The notes under the pieces: generated by a model
The model's input: only the letters and a program-made list of their open reading frames with translations
Told to the model about the DNA's origin: nothing
Databases searched by the model: none
Part shown: positions 36,494-45,999 of the stretch, piece after piece
Layout of the letters: the number at the start of each line of letters is the position of its first letter
How positions within the stretch are numbered: the stretch's first letter is position 1
Position numbers and translations under genes: made by a program
Source of the DNA: Pseudomonas sp. GCEP-101
Lineage (GTDB): Bacteria > Pseudomonadota > Gammaproteobacteria > Pseudomonadales > Pseudomonadaceae
Length of the DNA stretch: 64,000 nucleotides
Assembly (NCBI RefSeq): GCF_025133575.1
Contig: NZ_CP104011.1
Span: 4,906,965 to 4,970,964, forward strand
Reading direction: 5' to 3'

Positions 36494-37614
36494 GCGACAC
36501 CCCTGCCCCGCCGCCCTCACCGCCCTCCGCTCCCGCCCCCCGCGCGTCCGCGCCGGACCGGGGCATGCGCGTGGTGCTGCTGCTGATCGTCGTCAGCCTG
36601 GTCTGGTACCTGCTCGCCGACCGCTTCACGCCCTACACCCAGCAGGCGCGATTGCAGGCCTACGTGGTGCCGGTGAGCGCCGAAGTGGCCGGCCAAGTGA
36701 AGCGCGTCGCCGTGGGCAACAACCAGGAGGTGCGCAAGGGCGACGTGCTCTTCGAGCTGGACCAGGAGCAGTACCGCATCGCCCTGCAGCGCGCCGAAGC
36801 CGACCTGGACACGGTGCGCCGGCAGATCGGCGCGAGCACCGCCGGCATCGACTCGGCCCAGGCCGCACTGGCTGCCGCCCAGGCCAACGAGCGCAAGGCC
36901 CGGCAGGATGCCGAGCGCCTGCAACGGCTCTACCAGGAAGACCCCGGCACCGTCTCCGTGCGCCGCCTGGAGAGCGCCCAGGCGACCCGCGAGCAGGCGG
37001 CCAGCCAGGTCGCCGCGGCACGCGCCGAGGTCGAGCGCGCCCGCGAACAGCAAGGCGGCCACGACGAAGACAACGCCCAGTTGCGCAGCGCCACCGCCAC
37101 TGTCGCCAAGGCCCGTCTGGACCTCGCCCGCACCACCGTGCGCGCCGACTCCGACGGCCTGATCACCGACCTGCGCACCGACGTCGGCCACTACGTCGGC
37201 CCCGGCAGCCCGGTGATGACGCTGATCGCCATCCACGACCTGTGGATCAGCGCCGACATGACCGAGAACAACCTCGGCCACCTGCGCAACGGCACACCGG
37301 TGCTGGTGGTGCTCGATGCCCTGCCCGGCGAACTGCTCAGCGGCCGCATCCGCAGCATCGGCTACGGCGTCAGCGTCGGCCAGGGCACCCCGCCCGGCTC
37401 GCTGCCCACGGTGCAGAACAGCCGCGAATGGCTGCGCTCGGCGCAGCGCTTCCCGGTCATCGTCGAACTGGACCGCGACCAGCTGCAAGGCCCCTCAGGC
37501 CTGCGCGTGGGCGGCCAGGCGGAAGTCATGGCGCTGCCCAGCGAAGGCAACCCGCTGAACCTGCTCGGCCGGGCGTTCATGTGGCTGATGAGCTGGCTGT
37601 CGTATGCCTATTGA
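36490..37614 (+). CDS. HlyD-family periplasmic adaptor (EmrA/AaeA-like)
   Basis: A 374-residue membrane-fusion protein with one N-terminal membrane segment (about 28-44), a biotinyl-lipoyl-like half (VVPVSAEVAGQVKRVAVGNNQEV), a helical hairpin of about 100 residues, and a beta-barrel domain (ARTTVRADSDGLITDLRT). It bridges an inner-membrane pump to the outer-membrane channel encoded just before. The next gene is a DUF2955 membrane protein, the usual partner of this adaptor subtype. Confidence 0.9.
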   Translation: MSDTPAPPPSPPSAPAPRASAPDRGMRVVLLLIVVSLVWYLLADRFTPYTQQARLQAYVVPVSAEVAGQVKRVAVGNNQEVRKGDVLFELDQEQYRIALQRAEADLDTVRRQIGASTAGIDSAQAALAAAQANERKARQDAERLQRLYQEDPGTVSVRRLESAQATREQAASQVAAARAEVERAREQQGGHDEDNAQLRSATATVAKARLDLARTTVRADSDGLITDLRTDVGHYVGPGSPVMTLIAIHDLWISADMTENNLGHLRNGTPVLVVLDALPGELLSGRIRSIGYGVSVGQGTPPGSLPTVQNSREWLRSAQRFPVIVELDRDQLQGPSGLRVGGQAEVMALPSEGNPLNLLGRAFMWLMSWLSYAY

Positions 37615-38620
37615 GCTGCGGCGCCGCCGCGCGCTCCGGTTGGCCTGGGGCACCGCGCTGTGCCTGGCGGCCAGCTACGGCATCGGCCTGCCGATCCCCT
37701 TTCTCGCCCCGGTGCTGGCCGTGCTCCTGCTGGCGATGCGCGCTCAGGCCCTGCCGCTCAAGGCGGCACCGGCGCTGGCGGTGCTGGTGTTGCTCAGCTG
37801 CGGCGTCGGCCTGCTGCTGATTCCGTTGCTGCGCCACGCGCCGTTCAGTGGTGTGCTGCTGGTGGGCGTCGGGCTGTACGGCGTGTTCCGCTATGCGCTG
37901 CGTGGCGGCAACGGCCTGTTGGCGAACCTGCTGGTGATCGGCCTGACCATGATCGCCGCCGCCGGCACCAGCGATTTCACCCTGGCGTTGTCGGTGGTCG
38001 AGGCGCTGGCCAAGGGCATGTTGCTGGCGGTGCTGAGCACCGCCGTCGCCCATGCGCTGTTCCCGGAGCCTGCCCATGCGCCCTCGCCCCCTGCCCCGCC
38101 GCTGCCCAGCGAGGACGACGCCGCCTGGATCGCCCTGCGCGCCGTGCTGATCGTGATGCCGGCGTTCCTGCTGGCGATCATCGCGCCGGACCGCTTCATG
38201 CCGCTGATCATGAAATCGGTGAGCCTCGGCCAACAGGCCGGGGAAACCCGCGCGCGCCACGCCAGTCGCGAACTGATCGGTTCCACCCTGCTCGCCGGCG
38301 TGCTGGCGATCCTCGTGTGGGGCGCCCTGAGCCTGTTCGTGCACCTGTGGATGTTCTTCCTCTGGGTGCTGCTGGCCACCCTCTGGCAAGGGCGCCGGCT
38401 CTACGCCGTCGTCGCCACCCGCAAGAGCCCGGCCTACTGGGTGAGCTGCCTGACCACCGTGCTGATCCTGCTCGGCCAGTCGGTGGCGGACAGCGCCGGC
38501 GGCCAGGACGTCTACCGCGCCTTCGCCGTGCGCATGGCGCTGTTCCTCGCGGTGTCGCTGTACGCCAGCGGCATGCTCATCTGGATCGACCGACGCCGCG
38601 CACGGGTTCGCCCGGCCTAG
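37604..38620 (+). CDS. DUF2955-family inner-membrane protein (FUSC-like pump subunit)
   Basis: A 338-residue membrane protein with two blocks of hydrophobic segments, residues 10-150 and 175-330, separated by a Pro/Ala-rich loop. This resembles half-size fusaric-acid-resistance/aromatic-acid exporters. The start overlaps the HlyD gene by 11 bases, so it is likely the inner-membrane unit of a tripartite exporter. The substrate is unknown; aromatic acids are a guess from the family. Its TAG stop lies in a CTAG that also holds the stop of the convergent SulP gene. Confidence 0.85.
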   Translation: MPIELRRRRALRLAWGTALCLAASYGIGLPIPFLAPVLAVLLLAMRAQALPLKAAPALAVLVLLSCGVGLLLIPLLRHAPFSGVLLVGVGLYGVFRYALRGGNGLLANLLVIGLTMIAAAGTSDFTLALSVVEALAKGMLLAVLSTAVAHALFPEPAHAPSPPAPPLPSEDDAAWIALRAVLIVMPAFLLAIIAPDRFMPLIMKSVSLGQQAGETRARHASRELIGSTLLAGVLAILVWGALSLFVHLWMFFLWVLLATLWQGRRLYAVVATRKSPAYWVSCLTTVLILLGQSVADSAGGQDVYRAFAVRMALFLAVSLYASGMLIWIDRRRARVRPA

Positions 38621-40344
38621 GGCGTCCAGTCCACCCCGGAATCGGCCAGGTAGGCGTCCACCGCCGCGCCGAGGGTCGGGTGGAACGCCGATTCGCCAAG
38701 GCCCTCGAACAACTCGAACTGCTTCATCTTGTCCTTCACCGGGTCCTTCATCTCGGCGAACTGCAGCTCCACGCCGCGCTGCTCCAGCACCTTGTCCAGC
38801 TCGGCGAGCATGTCGGCGGAGGTCACGTCGATACTGGTCACCGGGCTGGCCGCGATCACCAGCCGCTGCACCGGCGTCGGCGAGTCGTCCAGCGCGGCCA
38901 GCACCTGGTTCTGGAACTGCTCGGCGTTGGCGAAGAACAGCGGCGCATCCCAGCGCAGCAGCACCAGGCCGGGAATGCGCCGGGCATTCGGGTAACGCGT
39001 TACGTCATGGTAGCCGCGCACCCCGTCGACCCGCCCGAGCACGGCGTGGTGCGGCCGCCAGCCGTCCCAGAGGAACTCGATCACCGAAATCACCACGGCG
39101 ATGCAGATGCCGGGAATGGCGCCGAACACCGCCACGCCGACGAAGCAGCTGATCGACAGCCAGAACTCCCACGGTTGCATGCGGTAGATGCGCTTGAGGT
39201 CGGCGAATTCGAACAGCCCCAGCGCGGCGGCGATCACCACCGCGGCCAGCGCGCTGTTGGGCAGGTGCTCCATCAGGTTGGGCGCCACCAGCAGGAGCAG
39301 CGTGACCGCCAGCGCGCCGATGATGCCGGTGAGCTGCGTCTTCGACCCGGCCGCCTCGGCCACCGGGGTGCGCGAGGAGCTGCTGCTGATGGGAATGCCC
39401 TGGAACAGCCCGGAGGCGACGTTGGCCACGCCGAGGCCGAACATCTCCTGGTTGGGGTTCACCGGCGTATTCAACCGCGCCGCATAGGTGCGCGACAGCA
39501 CGCTGGTATCGGCGAAGGACACCAGCGCCACCGCGACACCGCCGAGCACCACTTCCAGCAGATCGATATCGCTCACCCACGGCAATGCGAACGACGGCAA
39601 CCCCTGCGGCAGCTGCCCCAGCACCTTGACGCCATGGCTGCCGAGGTCCAGCAGGCTTACCGCCAGCGTCGCCAGGATCACCGCGATGAGGATGCCCGGA
39701 ATGCGCTTGTAGGGCTTGAGCAGGAGGATCAGCACCAGGCTGCCGGCGCCGACGGCGAAGCTGGTCCAGTTGGCCTTGCCCTCCAGCAGCGCCTGGCCGA
39801 GCTGCCAGAGATCGCGCAGCGGCCCCTGGCTGTCGATCTTCAGGCCGAACAGCTTGGGCAACTGGCTGATCAGCACCGTGAGCGCGATGCCGTTCATGTA
39901 GCCGTAGCGGATCGGCTTGGACAGCAACTCGGTGATGAAGCCCAGGCGCAGCAGGCCGGCGATCATGCACACCGCGCCGGACACCAGCGCCATCAGGCTG
40001 GCGATGGCGATCGCCCGCTGCGGGTCGCTCGCCGCGTATTGCACCACCACCGCGAGGATCGGCGCGGCCAGGGCCGAATCGGGCCCGAGCACCAGGATGC
40101 GGCTCGGCCCGAACAGCGCGTAGGCCAGCAGCGGAATGATGGTCGCGTACAGCCCGTAGATGCCCGGCACGCCGGAGGCCTCGGCATAGGCGATGCCCAC
40201 CGGCACCAGCATGGTGGTCAGCACCAGGCCGGCGGCCAGGTCCTTGGGCAGCCAGCTCGCCTGGTACTGGCGCAGGGTGACGAGGCCGGGCAGCCAGCGC
40301 TGCCAGTCGAAACCGGAACGGGATTGCGGCGAGGTGTCGGGCAT
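38617..40344 (-). CDS. SulP-family anion permease with STAS domain
   Basis: A 575-residue transporter of the SLC26/SulP family, which moves sulfate, bicarbonate or other anions. The membrane part starts with LAAGLVLTTMLVPVGIAYAEASG, and GLYATIIPLLAYALFGPSR is the conserved SulP signature. A cytoplasmic STAS domain begins near residue 440 and includes PLFFANAEQF and ITSIDVTSADML-like sequence. The substrate cannot be fixed. The start has a GGAG ten bases upstream; longer in-frame upstream sequence is rejected. It is convergent with the pump operon and shares the CTAG stop with it. Confidence 0.9.
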   Translation of the reverse strand: MPDTSPQSRSGFDWQRWLPGLVTLRQYQASWLPKDLAAGLVLTTMLVPVGIAYAEASGVPGIYGLYATIIPLLAYALFGPSRILVLGPDSALAAPILAVVVQYAASDPQRAIAIASLMALVSGAVCMIAGLLRLGFITELLSKPIRYGYMNGIALTVLISQLPKLFGLKIDSQGPLRDLWQLGQALLEGKANWTSFAVGAGSLVLILLLKPYKRIPGILIAVILATLAVSLLDLGSHGVKVLGQLPQGLPSFALPWVSDIDLLEVVLGGVAVALVSFADTSVLSRTYAARLNTPVNPNQEMFGLGVANVASGLFQGIPISSSSSRTPVAEAAGSKTQLTGIIGALAVTLLLLVAPNLMEHLPNSALAAVVIAAALGLFEFADLKRIYRMQPWEFWLSISCFVGVAVFGAIPGICIAVVISVIEFLWDGWRPHHAVLGRVDGVRGYHDVTRYPNARRIPGLVLLRWDAPLFFANAEQFQNQVLAALDDSPTPVQRLVIAASPVTSIDVTSADMLAELDKVLEQRGVELQFAEMKDPVKDKMKQFELFEGLGESAFHPTLGAAVDAYLADSGVDWTP

Positions 40345-40516
40345 CGGGGCATGGCTCCAGGCGAGTACGGCGCAACGCGAAGCGCAGCGGCAACGTATCG
40401 CTCTATAGCGTAGATCAGCGCCCGTGGCGACGCGGCGTGGGCACGCGCCCGGCGCGCGGAATCCGATTCCGCACCTACACTTGCCCCAGTCAATCGCCCC
40501 GGAGCAACGCCCGCCC

Positions 40517-41194
40517 ATGAGCAGCCTGTTCGACGCCATCCTGCTGGGGCTGCTCGCCCTGCTGCCGCTGATCAATCCACCGACCACGGTGGCCCTGTTC
40601 CTCGCGCTGTCCCAGGGGTTCAGTCGGGAAGAGAAGAACCAGCAGGCGCTGCTCACCGCCTGCTACGTGTTCGTCATCATGACCCTCACCTACTATATCG
40701 GCGAGTTCATCATGGGGGTGTTCAGCATCTCCATTCCCGGCTTGCGCATCGCCGGCGGCGGCATCCTCTGCATCATCGGCGGGCGCATGCTGTTCCCCGC
40801 CCCCATGCCCTCCCGCGAGTCCCGCGACGAGATGCCCGAGCGCACCAGTTTCGCCTTCATCCCGCTGGCCATGCCCAGCACCGCCGGGCCGGGCACCATC
40901 GCGATGATCATCAGCTCCGCGGCGAGCATCAAGCACAGCACCAGCTTCCCGCAATGGGTGATCCTGGTGGCGCCGCCGCTGATCTTCCTCTGCACCGCGC
41001 TGATCCTCTGGGCCTGCCTGCGCGCCTCGGACCTGATCATGAAGGCCACCGGCAAGTCCGGCATCGACGCCATCTCGCGGCTGATGGGCTTCCTGCTGGT
41101 GTGCATGGGCGTGCAGTTCGCCATCAACGGCCTGGTGGAGGTCGCGCAGACGCTGATCAACAGCAACACGCACCTGCTGTTGCCGCAATCGTGA
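40517..41194 (+). CDS. MarC-family integral membrane protein
   Basis: A 225-residue protein with six hydrophobic segments of the MarC/UPF0056 family. Typical marks are LLPLINPPTTVALFLALS near the N-terminus, IPLAMPSTAGPGTIAMII near residue 115, and ISRLMGFLLVCMGVQFAINGL near the C-terminus. MarC was once linked to multiple antibiotic resistance, but no transport activity is established. It is a single gene, divergent from the SulP gene across 172 bases, with ATG starts facing away from each other. Confidence 0.88.
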   Translation: MSSLFDAILLGLLALLPLINPPTTVALFLALSQGFSREEKNQQALLTACYVFVIMTLTYYIGEFIMGVFSISIPGLRIAGGGILCIIGGRMLFPAPMPSRESRDEMPERTSFAFIPLAMPSTAGPGTIAMIISSAASIKHSTSFPQWVILVAPPLIFLCTALILWACLRASDLIMKATGKSGIDAISRLMGFLLVCMGVQFAINGLVEVAQTLINSNTHLLLPQS

Positions 41195-41235
41195 TGGCTC
41201 TGGCAAAGCCCTGAAGGCAGAGCGCCGTGCTCTTG

Positions 41236-41313
41236 TAGGAGCAAGCTTGCTCGCGAACACACGGCAGCCGCCGCCCCGGCTTAAATCGGGGTTCGCGAGC
41301 AAGCTCGCTCCTA
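41236..41313. repeat. REPIN-like inverted repeat pair
   Basis: TAGGAGCAAGCTTGCTCGCGAAC at the left arm (23 bases, 41236-41258) is repeated inverted at 41291-41313 with two mismatches. Each arm is itself palindromic around GAGCAAGC. This is the common Pseudomonas REP doublet and the same family as the copy at 58356-58423. It lies between the MarC gene and the end of the itaconate operon. Confidence 0.9.
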
Positions 41314-41336
41314 CACCTGCATCTACACGTGAACCG

Positions 41337-42170
41337 TCAGTCGCCAGCATTGGCCAGCAACCGCCGGGCGCGCCCCAGCACCGGGGCATCGACCATCTGC
41401 CCATCCACCTGGAAGGCCGCCGCGCCGCTTTCCGCGGCAGCCACCACCCGCCGCGCCCAGTCCAGTTCGTCGGCGCTGGGGGCCAGCGCCGCGTGGGCCA
41501 CGCTCACCTGCCTGGGATGGATGCACAACGCGCCGAGCATGCCGAGGTCGCGGCCATGGCGGATGGTCGCGGCGAAGCCTTCGGCATCGTCGAACGCCGG
41601 GAATACCGTGTCCAGCGGCGGTTGCAGGTCGTTTACCCGCGAGTGCAGCAGCAGGCTCAGGCGTACCTGGTCATAGACCACCGCGGCAGCCGGGGTGCCG
41701 CTGCTCATGCCGATGTCCAGCGCCAGGTCGAGGCCACCGAAGGTCAGGCGCTCCACGCCCTCGCACGCGGCGATTTCGCCGAGCGCGAGCAGGCCGCGGG
41801 CACTCTCGATCAGCGGCCACACCGGCTTGCCGCAAGACGCGGCGATGCGCACCTGCATGGCGCGCTCGGCCTTGGGCAACAGGATGCCGATGACGCCGGG
41901 CAACCGCCCGCACAGTTCCAGGTCGGCTGCCTGCTCGGGATCGCCGGCGGCGTTCACCCGCACCCGCACGCGGGCCTCGGGGTTGGCCTCGAGAAAGGCC
42001 GCCAGGTTGTCGCGGGCCTGGGCCTTGAGCGGTGCCTCGACGGCGTCCTCGAAGTCGACGACCACCGCGTCGGCGCCGCTGGCCAGGGCCTTGGCGAAAC
42101 GCTCCGGACGGCTGCCGGGCACGAACAACGCGGTTCGCACGATGGGCTGCGCCGGGCTTTGCTGAATCAT
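41337..42170 (-). CDS. ccl: (S)-citramalyl-CoA lyase (itaconate pathway, HpcH/CitE family)
   Basis: Ccl is the last step of itaconate breakdown, splitting citramalyl-CoA into acetyl-CoA and pyruvate. The 277-residue protein is a CitE/HpcH aldolase: TALFVPGSRPERFAKALAS at the N-terminus, VVVDFEDAV with metal-site acidic residues, LPKAERAM, PLIESARGLLAL and FGGLDLALD. The function follows from the gene set (ich, ict, ccl), known from the P. aeruginosa pathway. The start chosen has AGGAG six bases upstream. An ATG six codons earlier overlaps the ict stop. Confidence 0.88.
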   Translation of the reverse strand: MIQQSPAQPIVRTALFVPGSRPERFAKALASGADAVVVDFEDAVEAPLKAQARDNLAAFLEANPEARVRVRVNAAGDPEQAADLELCGRLPGVIGILLPKAERAMQVRIAASCGKPVWPLIESARGLLALGEIAACEGVERLTFGGLDLALDIGMSSGTPAAAVVYDQVRLSLLLHSRVNDLQPPLDTVFPAFDDAEGFAATIRHGRDLGMLGALCIHPRQVSVAHAALAPSADELDWARRVVAAAESGAAAFQVDGQMVDAPVLGRARRLLANAGD

Positions 42171-42184
42171 GGGGTTCTCCTGGG

Positions 42185-43375
42185 TCATACCGCGCCCTGC
42201 TCGTGCAGGCGCTGGATATCCCCGGCGGTATACCCCAGTTCCGTCAGGACGTCATCGGTTTGTTGGCCCAGCGCCGGCACGGCGTCCATGCGCGGCGCAT
42301 AGGCGTTGCTGCTCGCCGGCGGCAACAGCGCCGGCAGGCGGCCGGCGGGGCTGTCGATTTCGCGCCAGCGGTCGCGGGCGGCCAGCTGCGGGTGCTGCCA
42401 GAGGCCACGCATGTCGTTGACGTGGGCATTGGCGATCTGCGCCTGTTCCAGGCGGTCGACCACCTGCTCGGCATCCAGGCCGGCGAACGCTTCGACGATC
42501 AGCGTGCGCAACGCATCGCGGTTGGCCACGCGCAGGCTGGTGGCCGTGAAGCGCGGGTCCGCCGCCAGCTCCGGGCGCTGCAGCACGACCTCGCAGAACA
42601 GCTTCCACTCGCGCTCGTTCTGCACGCCGAGCATGACGCTGCCGCCATCGCCGGTGGGGAACGGCCCGTAGGGATAGATGGTGGCGTGGGCGGCGCCGGC
42701 GCGCGGCGGCTGCGACTGGCCATCGAAGGCGTAGTACAGGGGAAAGCCCATCCATTCGGCCATGCCTTCGAGCATCGACACCTCGACGCGGCTGCCCTCC
42801 CCCGTGCGCCCGCGCAGCAGCAGCGCGGAAAGGATGCCGCTGTAGGCATACATGCCGGCGGAGATGTCGGCGATGGAGCAGCCGGCCTTGGCCATCTCGT
42901 CGGCGCCCGGCCCGCCGGTCACCGAGAGGAAGCCGCTCTCGCTCTGGATGAGCAGGTCATAGGCCTTCTTCTGCTCGTAGGGACCGCCTTCGCCGTAGCC
43001 GGAAATATCGCAGACGATCAGCCTCGGGAAGCGCTCGTGCAGCGCCTCGAACGACAGGCCCAGGCGCGCGGCGGCGCCCGGCGCGAGGTTCTGTACCAGC
43101 ACGTCGGCGGTCTCCAGCAATTGTTCCAGCACGGTCTGGGCCGCGGCCTGCTTGAGGTCCAGGGACAGGCTTTCCTTGGAGCGGTTGGTCCAGACGAAGT
43201 GCGAGGCGAGCCCGCGCACGCGCTCGTCATAGCCACGGGCGAAGTCGCCGACGCCGGGGCGTTCGATCTTGATCACGCGGGCGCCGAGGTCGGCCAACTG
43301 GCGGGTGCAGAACGGCGCGGCGATGGCGTGTTCCAGGCTGATGACGGTGATGCCGTCGAGGGGACGCGAACTCAT
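42185..43375 (-). CDS. ict: Itaconate CoA-transferase (family III)
   Basis: Ict transfers CoA from succinyl-CoA to itaconate, the first step of degradation. The 396-residue protein is a CaiB/BaiF-type family III CoA-transferase: LDGITVISLEHAIAAPFCTR at the start, LGARVIKIERPG, the active-site Asp in SIADISAGMYAYSG (Asp170), and GRTGEGSRVEVSMLE. Its neighbours are the hydratase and lyase genes of the same pathway. GGAG lies five bases before the ATG. An in-frame start 12 codons earlier is less well supported. Confidence 0.9.
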   Translation of the reverse strand: MSSRPLDGITVISLEHAIAAPFCTRQLADLGARVIKIERPGVGDFARGYDERVRGLASHFVWTNRSKESLSLDLKQAAAQTVLEQLLETADVLVQNLAPGAAARLGLSFEALHERFPRLIVCDISGYGEGGPYEQKKAYDLLIQSESGFLSVTGGPGADEMAKAGCSIADISAGMYAYSGILSALLLRGRTGEGSRVEVSMLEGMAEWMGFPLYYAFDGQSQPPRAGAAHATIYPYGPFPTGDGGSVMLGVQNEREWKLFCEVVLQRPELAADPRFTATSLRVANRDALRTLIVEAFAGLDAEQVVDRLEQAQIANAHVNDMRGLWQHPQLAARDRWREIDSPAGRLPALLPPASSNAYAPRMDAVPALGQQTDDVLTELGYTAGDIQRLHEQGAV

Positions 43376-43453
43376 GGGCACTCCAGACGCCGGCCGGCGG
43401 CCGACGCGCATAGTCAGAAATACCGGGCGGCCATCCCGCCGCCCGCTGCGGGC

Positions 43454-44803
43454 TTAACGGAAGTCGCCGAGGTCCGGCAGCGCGTGCAGCCGCCAGCTGG
43501 CCTGCACCAGACGCTGTGCCTCGGCCTCGCTGCGCTGGCCGGCAAAGGCCAGCAGGCGGCGAAACTTGTCCTCCAGCTCGGCGCGGCTCAGGCCGTTGCC
43601 CGGATCGCCCTTGGGCTCGTCGATGGCGCCGTGCAGCTGGCGGCCATCGGTGGTGAGCACATCGACGCGACCGAGCCAGCGACGCGGGTAGGCGCCGTCC
43701 ACGTCCGCATCGAGCTGCATGCTGACCTTCTCGCGGAAGGCCGCGACCTCGGGATCGCTCAGGGAGAACTCCTCGAACTCCACCAGCCCGGCCTTGCCGT
43801 GCACGGCGATCAGCCCCAGCACGGTGCCCATGGAGAACTTCGCCTGGTGCACCGTCTGCGGCACCACCACGCGGCCGAGCACATCGATGGCGCCCTGGTG
43901 CACGCGGGCGGTGACCTGGGCGATGTCGCCGTGCTTGAGCCCCTCGCGCTGCATCAGGCCCAGCAGCGCGTCGGCGGCGGGATGGGTATGGCGGCAGGAG
44001 GCGTGGAACTTGTAGGAGGTCTCGCAGAGCGCCCAGCGCGTGCCCAGGCCGTCCACCAGCCGGCTCGGGTCGGCGTCGCTGGACATGCCGGCGGCCATGC
44101 CCTGCTCGCCTTCGAGGATGTTCTGCGCGCCGCTCAGGCCGTCGGCCGTCAGGTAGGCGGCGAGCAGGCCGTCGGCGGCGGCCTTGGCGGTGTGCAGCTG
44201 CTTGGAATCGGCAGCGTCGCGCAGGAATTCCCACAACCCGGCGGCCTGGGTACCGGCGCTGCCCAGGCAATGGACGAACTGGCGGCTGTCCAGGCCCAGC
44301 AGCTTGCCCACGGCAACGGCGGCGGCCAGGGTGCCGACCGTGGCGGTGGTGTGGAAGATGCGGTAGTGCGAGCGGCCGAGGAACTCGCCGATGCGGATGC
44401 CCGCCTCGTAGCCGGCGACGCTGGCGAGGATCAGTTCGCGGCCGGACTTGCCCAGCTCCTGCGCCGCCGCCAGGGCCGCCGGGAAGACCACGGTGGCCGG
44501 GTGCAGCACGGAGCTGTTGTGCAGGTCGTCCTGCTCCACCAGGTGCGAGCTGGCCGCGTTCACCAGCGCGGCGAAGTAGGCGGAGGTGGAACTGCCGTCC
44601 ACCAGCACGCGGCTCTTGCCGCTGGCCGGGCCCATGCGCCGGGCGTAGCGCTGGAACAGCGGGATCGGGTGGCGGTCCTGGCTGGCCAGGGCCGAGCCGA
44701 GCCAGTCGAGGAACAGCTCCTCGGTGTAGGCGACCACGGACGCGGGCAGGTCTTCGTAACGCAGGCCGGCGAGGAATTCGGCCAGGGCGTGGGTATTGTT
44801 CAT
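43454..44803 (-). CDS. MmgE/PrpD family protein of the itaconate cluster
   Basis: A 449-residue member of the MmgE/PrpD fold, which includes 2-methylcitrate dehydratase and cis-aconitate decarboxylase. Marks are LFLDWLGSALASQDRHPI, the GYEAGIRIGEFLG region, KFHASCRHTHPAADA and KFSMGTVLGLIAVHGKAG. It holds the position of PA0881 in the P. aeruginosa cluster. Its reaction there is not settled; dehydratase or decarboxylase of a methyl-branched C5/C6 acid is plausible. GAGAACAACC precedes the ATG. Confidence 0.87.
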   Translation of the reverse strand: MNNTHALAEFLAGLRYEDLPASVVAYTEELFLDWLGSALASQDRHPIPLFQRYARRMGPASGKSRVLVDGSSTSAYFAALVNAASSHLVEQDDLHNSSVLHPATVVFPAALAAAQELGKSGRELILASVAGYEAGIRIGEFLGRSHYRIFHTTATVGTLAAAVAVGKLLGLDSRQFVHCLGSAGTQAAGLWEFLRDAADSKQLHTAKAAADGLLAAYLTADGLSGAQNILEGEQGMAAGMSSDADPSRLVDGLGTRWALCETSYKFHASCRHTHPAADALLGLMQREGLKHGDIAQVTARVHQGAIDVLGRVVVPQTVHQAKFSMGTVLGLIAVHGKAGLVEFEEFSLSDPEVAAFREKVSMQLDADVDGAYPRRWLGRVDVLTTDGRQLHGAIDEPKGDPGNGLSRAELEDKFRRLLAFAGQRSEAEAQRLVQASWRLHALPDLGDFR

Positions 44804-44821
44804 GGTTGTTCTCGTCCCGGC

Positions 44822-45982
44822 TTAGAAGGAGCGCGGCAGTTCGAGCAGGTGCTCGGCCACGTACGACAGGATCAGGTTGGTGGAGATCGGCGCCACCTGG
44901 TACAGGCGGGTCTCGCGGAACTTGCGCTCGACGTCGTATTCGTTGGCGAAGCCGAACCCGCCGTGGGTCTGCAGGCAGGCGTTGGCCGCTTCCCAGCTGG
45001 CCTTGGCGGCGAGGTACTTGGCCATGTTGGCGGCGGCCCCGGCGTTCCTGCCGCTGTCGTATTCCTGGCAGGCGCGCCAGCGCATCAGGTCCGCGGCCTC
45101 GATCTCGATATGCGCCTCGGCGATGGGGAACTGCACGCCCTGGTTCTGCCCGATCGGGCGGCCGAACACCACGCGGTCGCGGGCGTACTGTGCGGACTTC
45201 TCGGTGAACCAGCGACCATCGCCGATGCACTCGGCAGCGATCAGCGTGCGTTCGGCGTTGAGGCCGTCGAGGATGTACTTGAAGCCCTTGCCTTCCTCGC
45301 CGATCAGGCTGCTGGCCGGCAGCTCCAGGTTGTCGAAGAACAGCTCGTTGGTCTCGTGGTTGACCATGTTGGCGATCGGCTGCACGGTCAGGCCGTTGCC
45401 GATGGCCTCGCGCAGGTCGACCAGGAAGATCGACATACCCTCGGACTTTTTCTTCACCTCGGCCAGCGGCGTGGTGCGGGCCAGCAGGATCATCAGGTCG
45501 GAATGCTGGATGCGCGAGATCCACACCTTCTGCCCGTTGATCACGTACTTGTCGCCCTGGCGCACGGCGGTGGTCTTGATCTTGGTGGTGTCGGTGCCGG
45601 TGGTCGGCTCGGTGACGCCCATGGACTGCAGGCGCAGTTCGCCGCTGGCCAGTTTCGGCAGGTAGTAGGCCTTCTGCTCGGCGCTGCCGTTACGCAGCAG
45701 GGTGAACATGTTGTACATCTGCCCGTGGATGGTCCCGGAGTTGCCGCCGCAATGGTTCACCTCCTCGAGGATCACCGACGCCTCGGCCAGGCCGAGGCCC
45801 GAGCCTCCGTACTCTTCCGGGATCATCGCGCTGAGCCAGCCGGCCTCGGTCATGGCGCGCACGAAGTCCTCGGGGAAGCCCTTCTCTTCGTCGATCCGGC
45901 GCCAGTACTCGGCGGGGAACTCCGCGCACAGGGCGCGCACGCCGTCACGGATGGCCTGGAGTTCTTCGGGGGTGGACGTCAT
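44822..45982 (-). CDS. Acyl-CoA dehydrogenase of the itaconate cluster
   Basis: A 386-residue FAD-dependent acyl-CoA dehydrogenase. Marks are MIPEEYGGSGLGLAEASVIL, MGVTEPTTGTDTTKIKT (FAD/substrate binding), KVWISRIQHSDLMI and the C-terminal THGGFGFANEYDVERKFRE, whose Glu is in the usual catalytic place. In this context it may act on methylsuccinyl-CoA or a related C5 acyl-CoA, letting 2-methylsuccinate enter the itaconate route. That substrate is an inference. GAGGTG precedes the ATG by seven bases, and an A-rich Crc-like element lies just before it. Confidence 0.9.
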   Translation of the reverse strand: MTSTPEELQAIRDGVRALCAEFPAEYWRRIDEEKGFPEDFVRAMTEAGWLSAMIPEEYGGSGLGLAEASVILEEVNHCGGNSGTIHGQMYNMFTLLRNGSAEQKAYYLPKLASGELRLQSMGVTEPTTGTDTTKIKTTAVRQGDKYVINGQKVWISRIQHSDLMILLARTTPLAEVKKKSEGMSIFLVDLREAIGNGLTVQPIANMVNHETNELFFDNLELPASSLIGEEGKGFKYILDGLNAERTLIAAECIGDGRWFTEKSAQYARDRVVFGRPIGQNQGVQFPIAEAHIEIEAADLMRWRACQEYDSGRNAGAAANMAKYLAAKASWEAANACLQTHGGFGFANEYDVERKFRETRLYQVAPISTNLILSYVAEHLLELPRSF

Positions 45983-45999
45983 CGAAACACCTCATGTCG

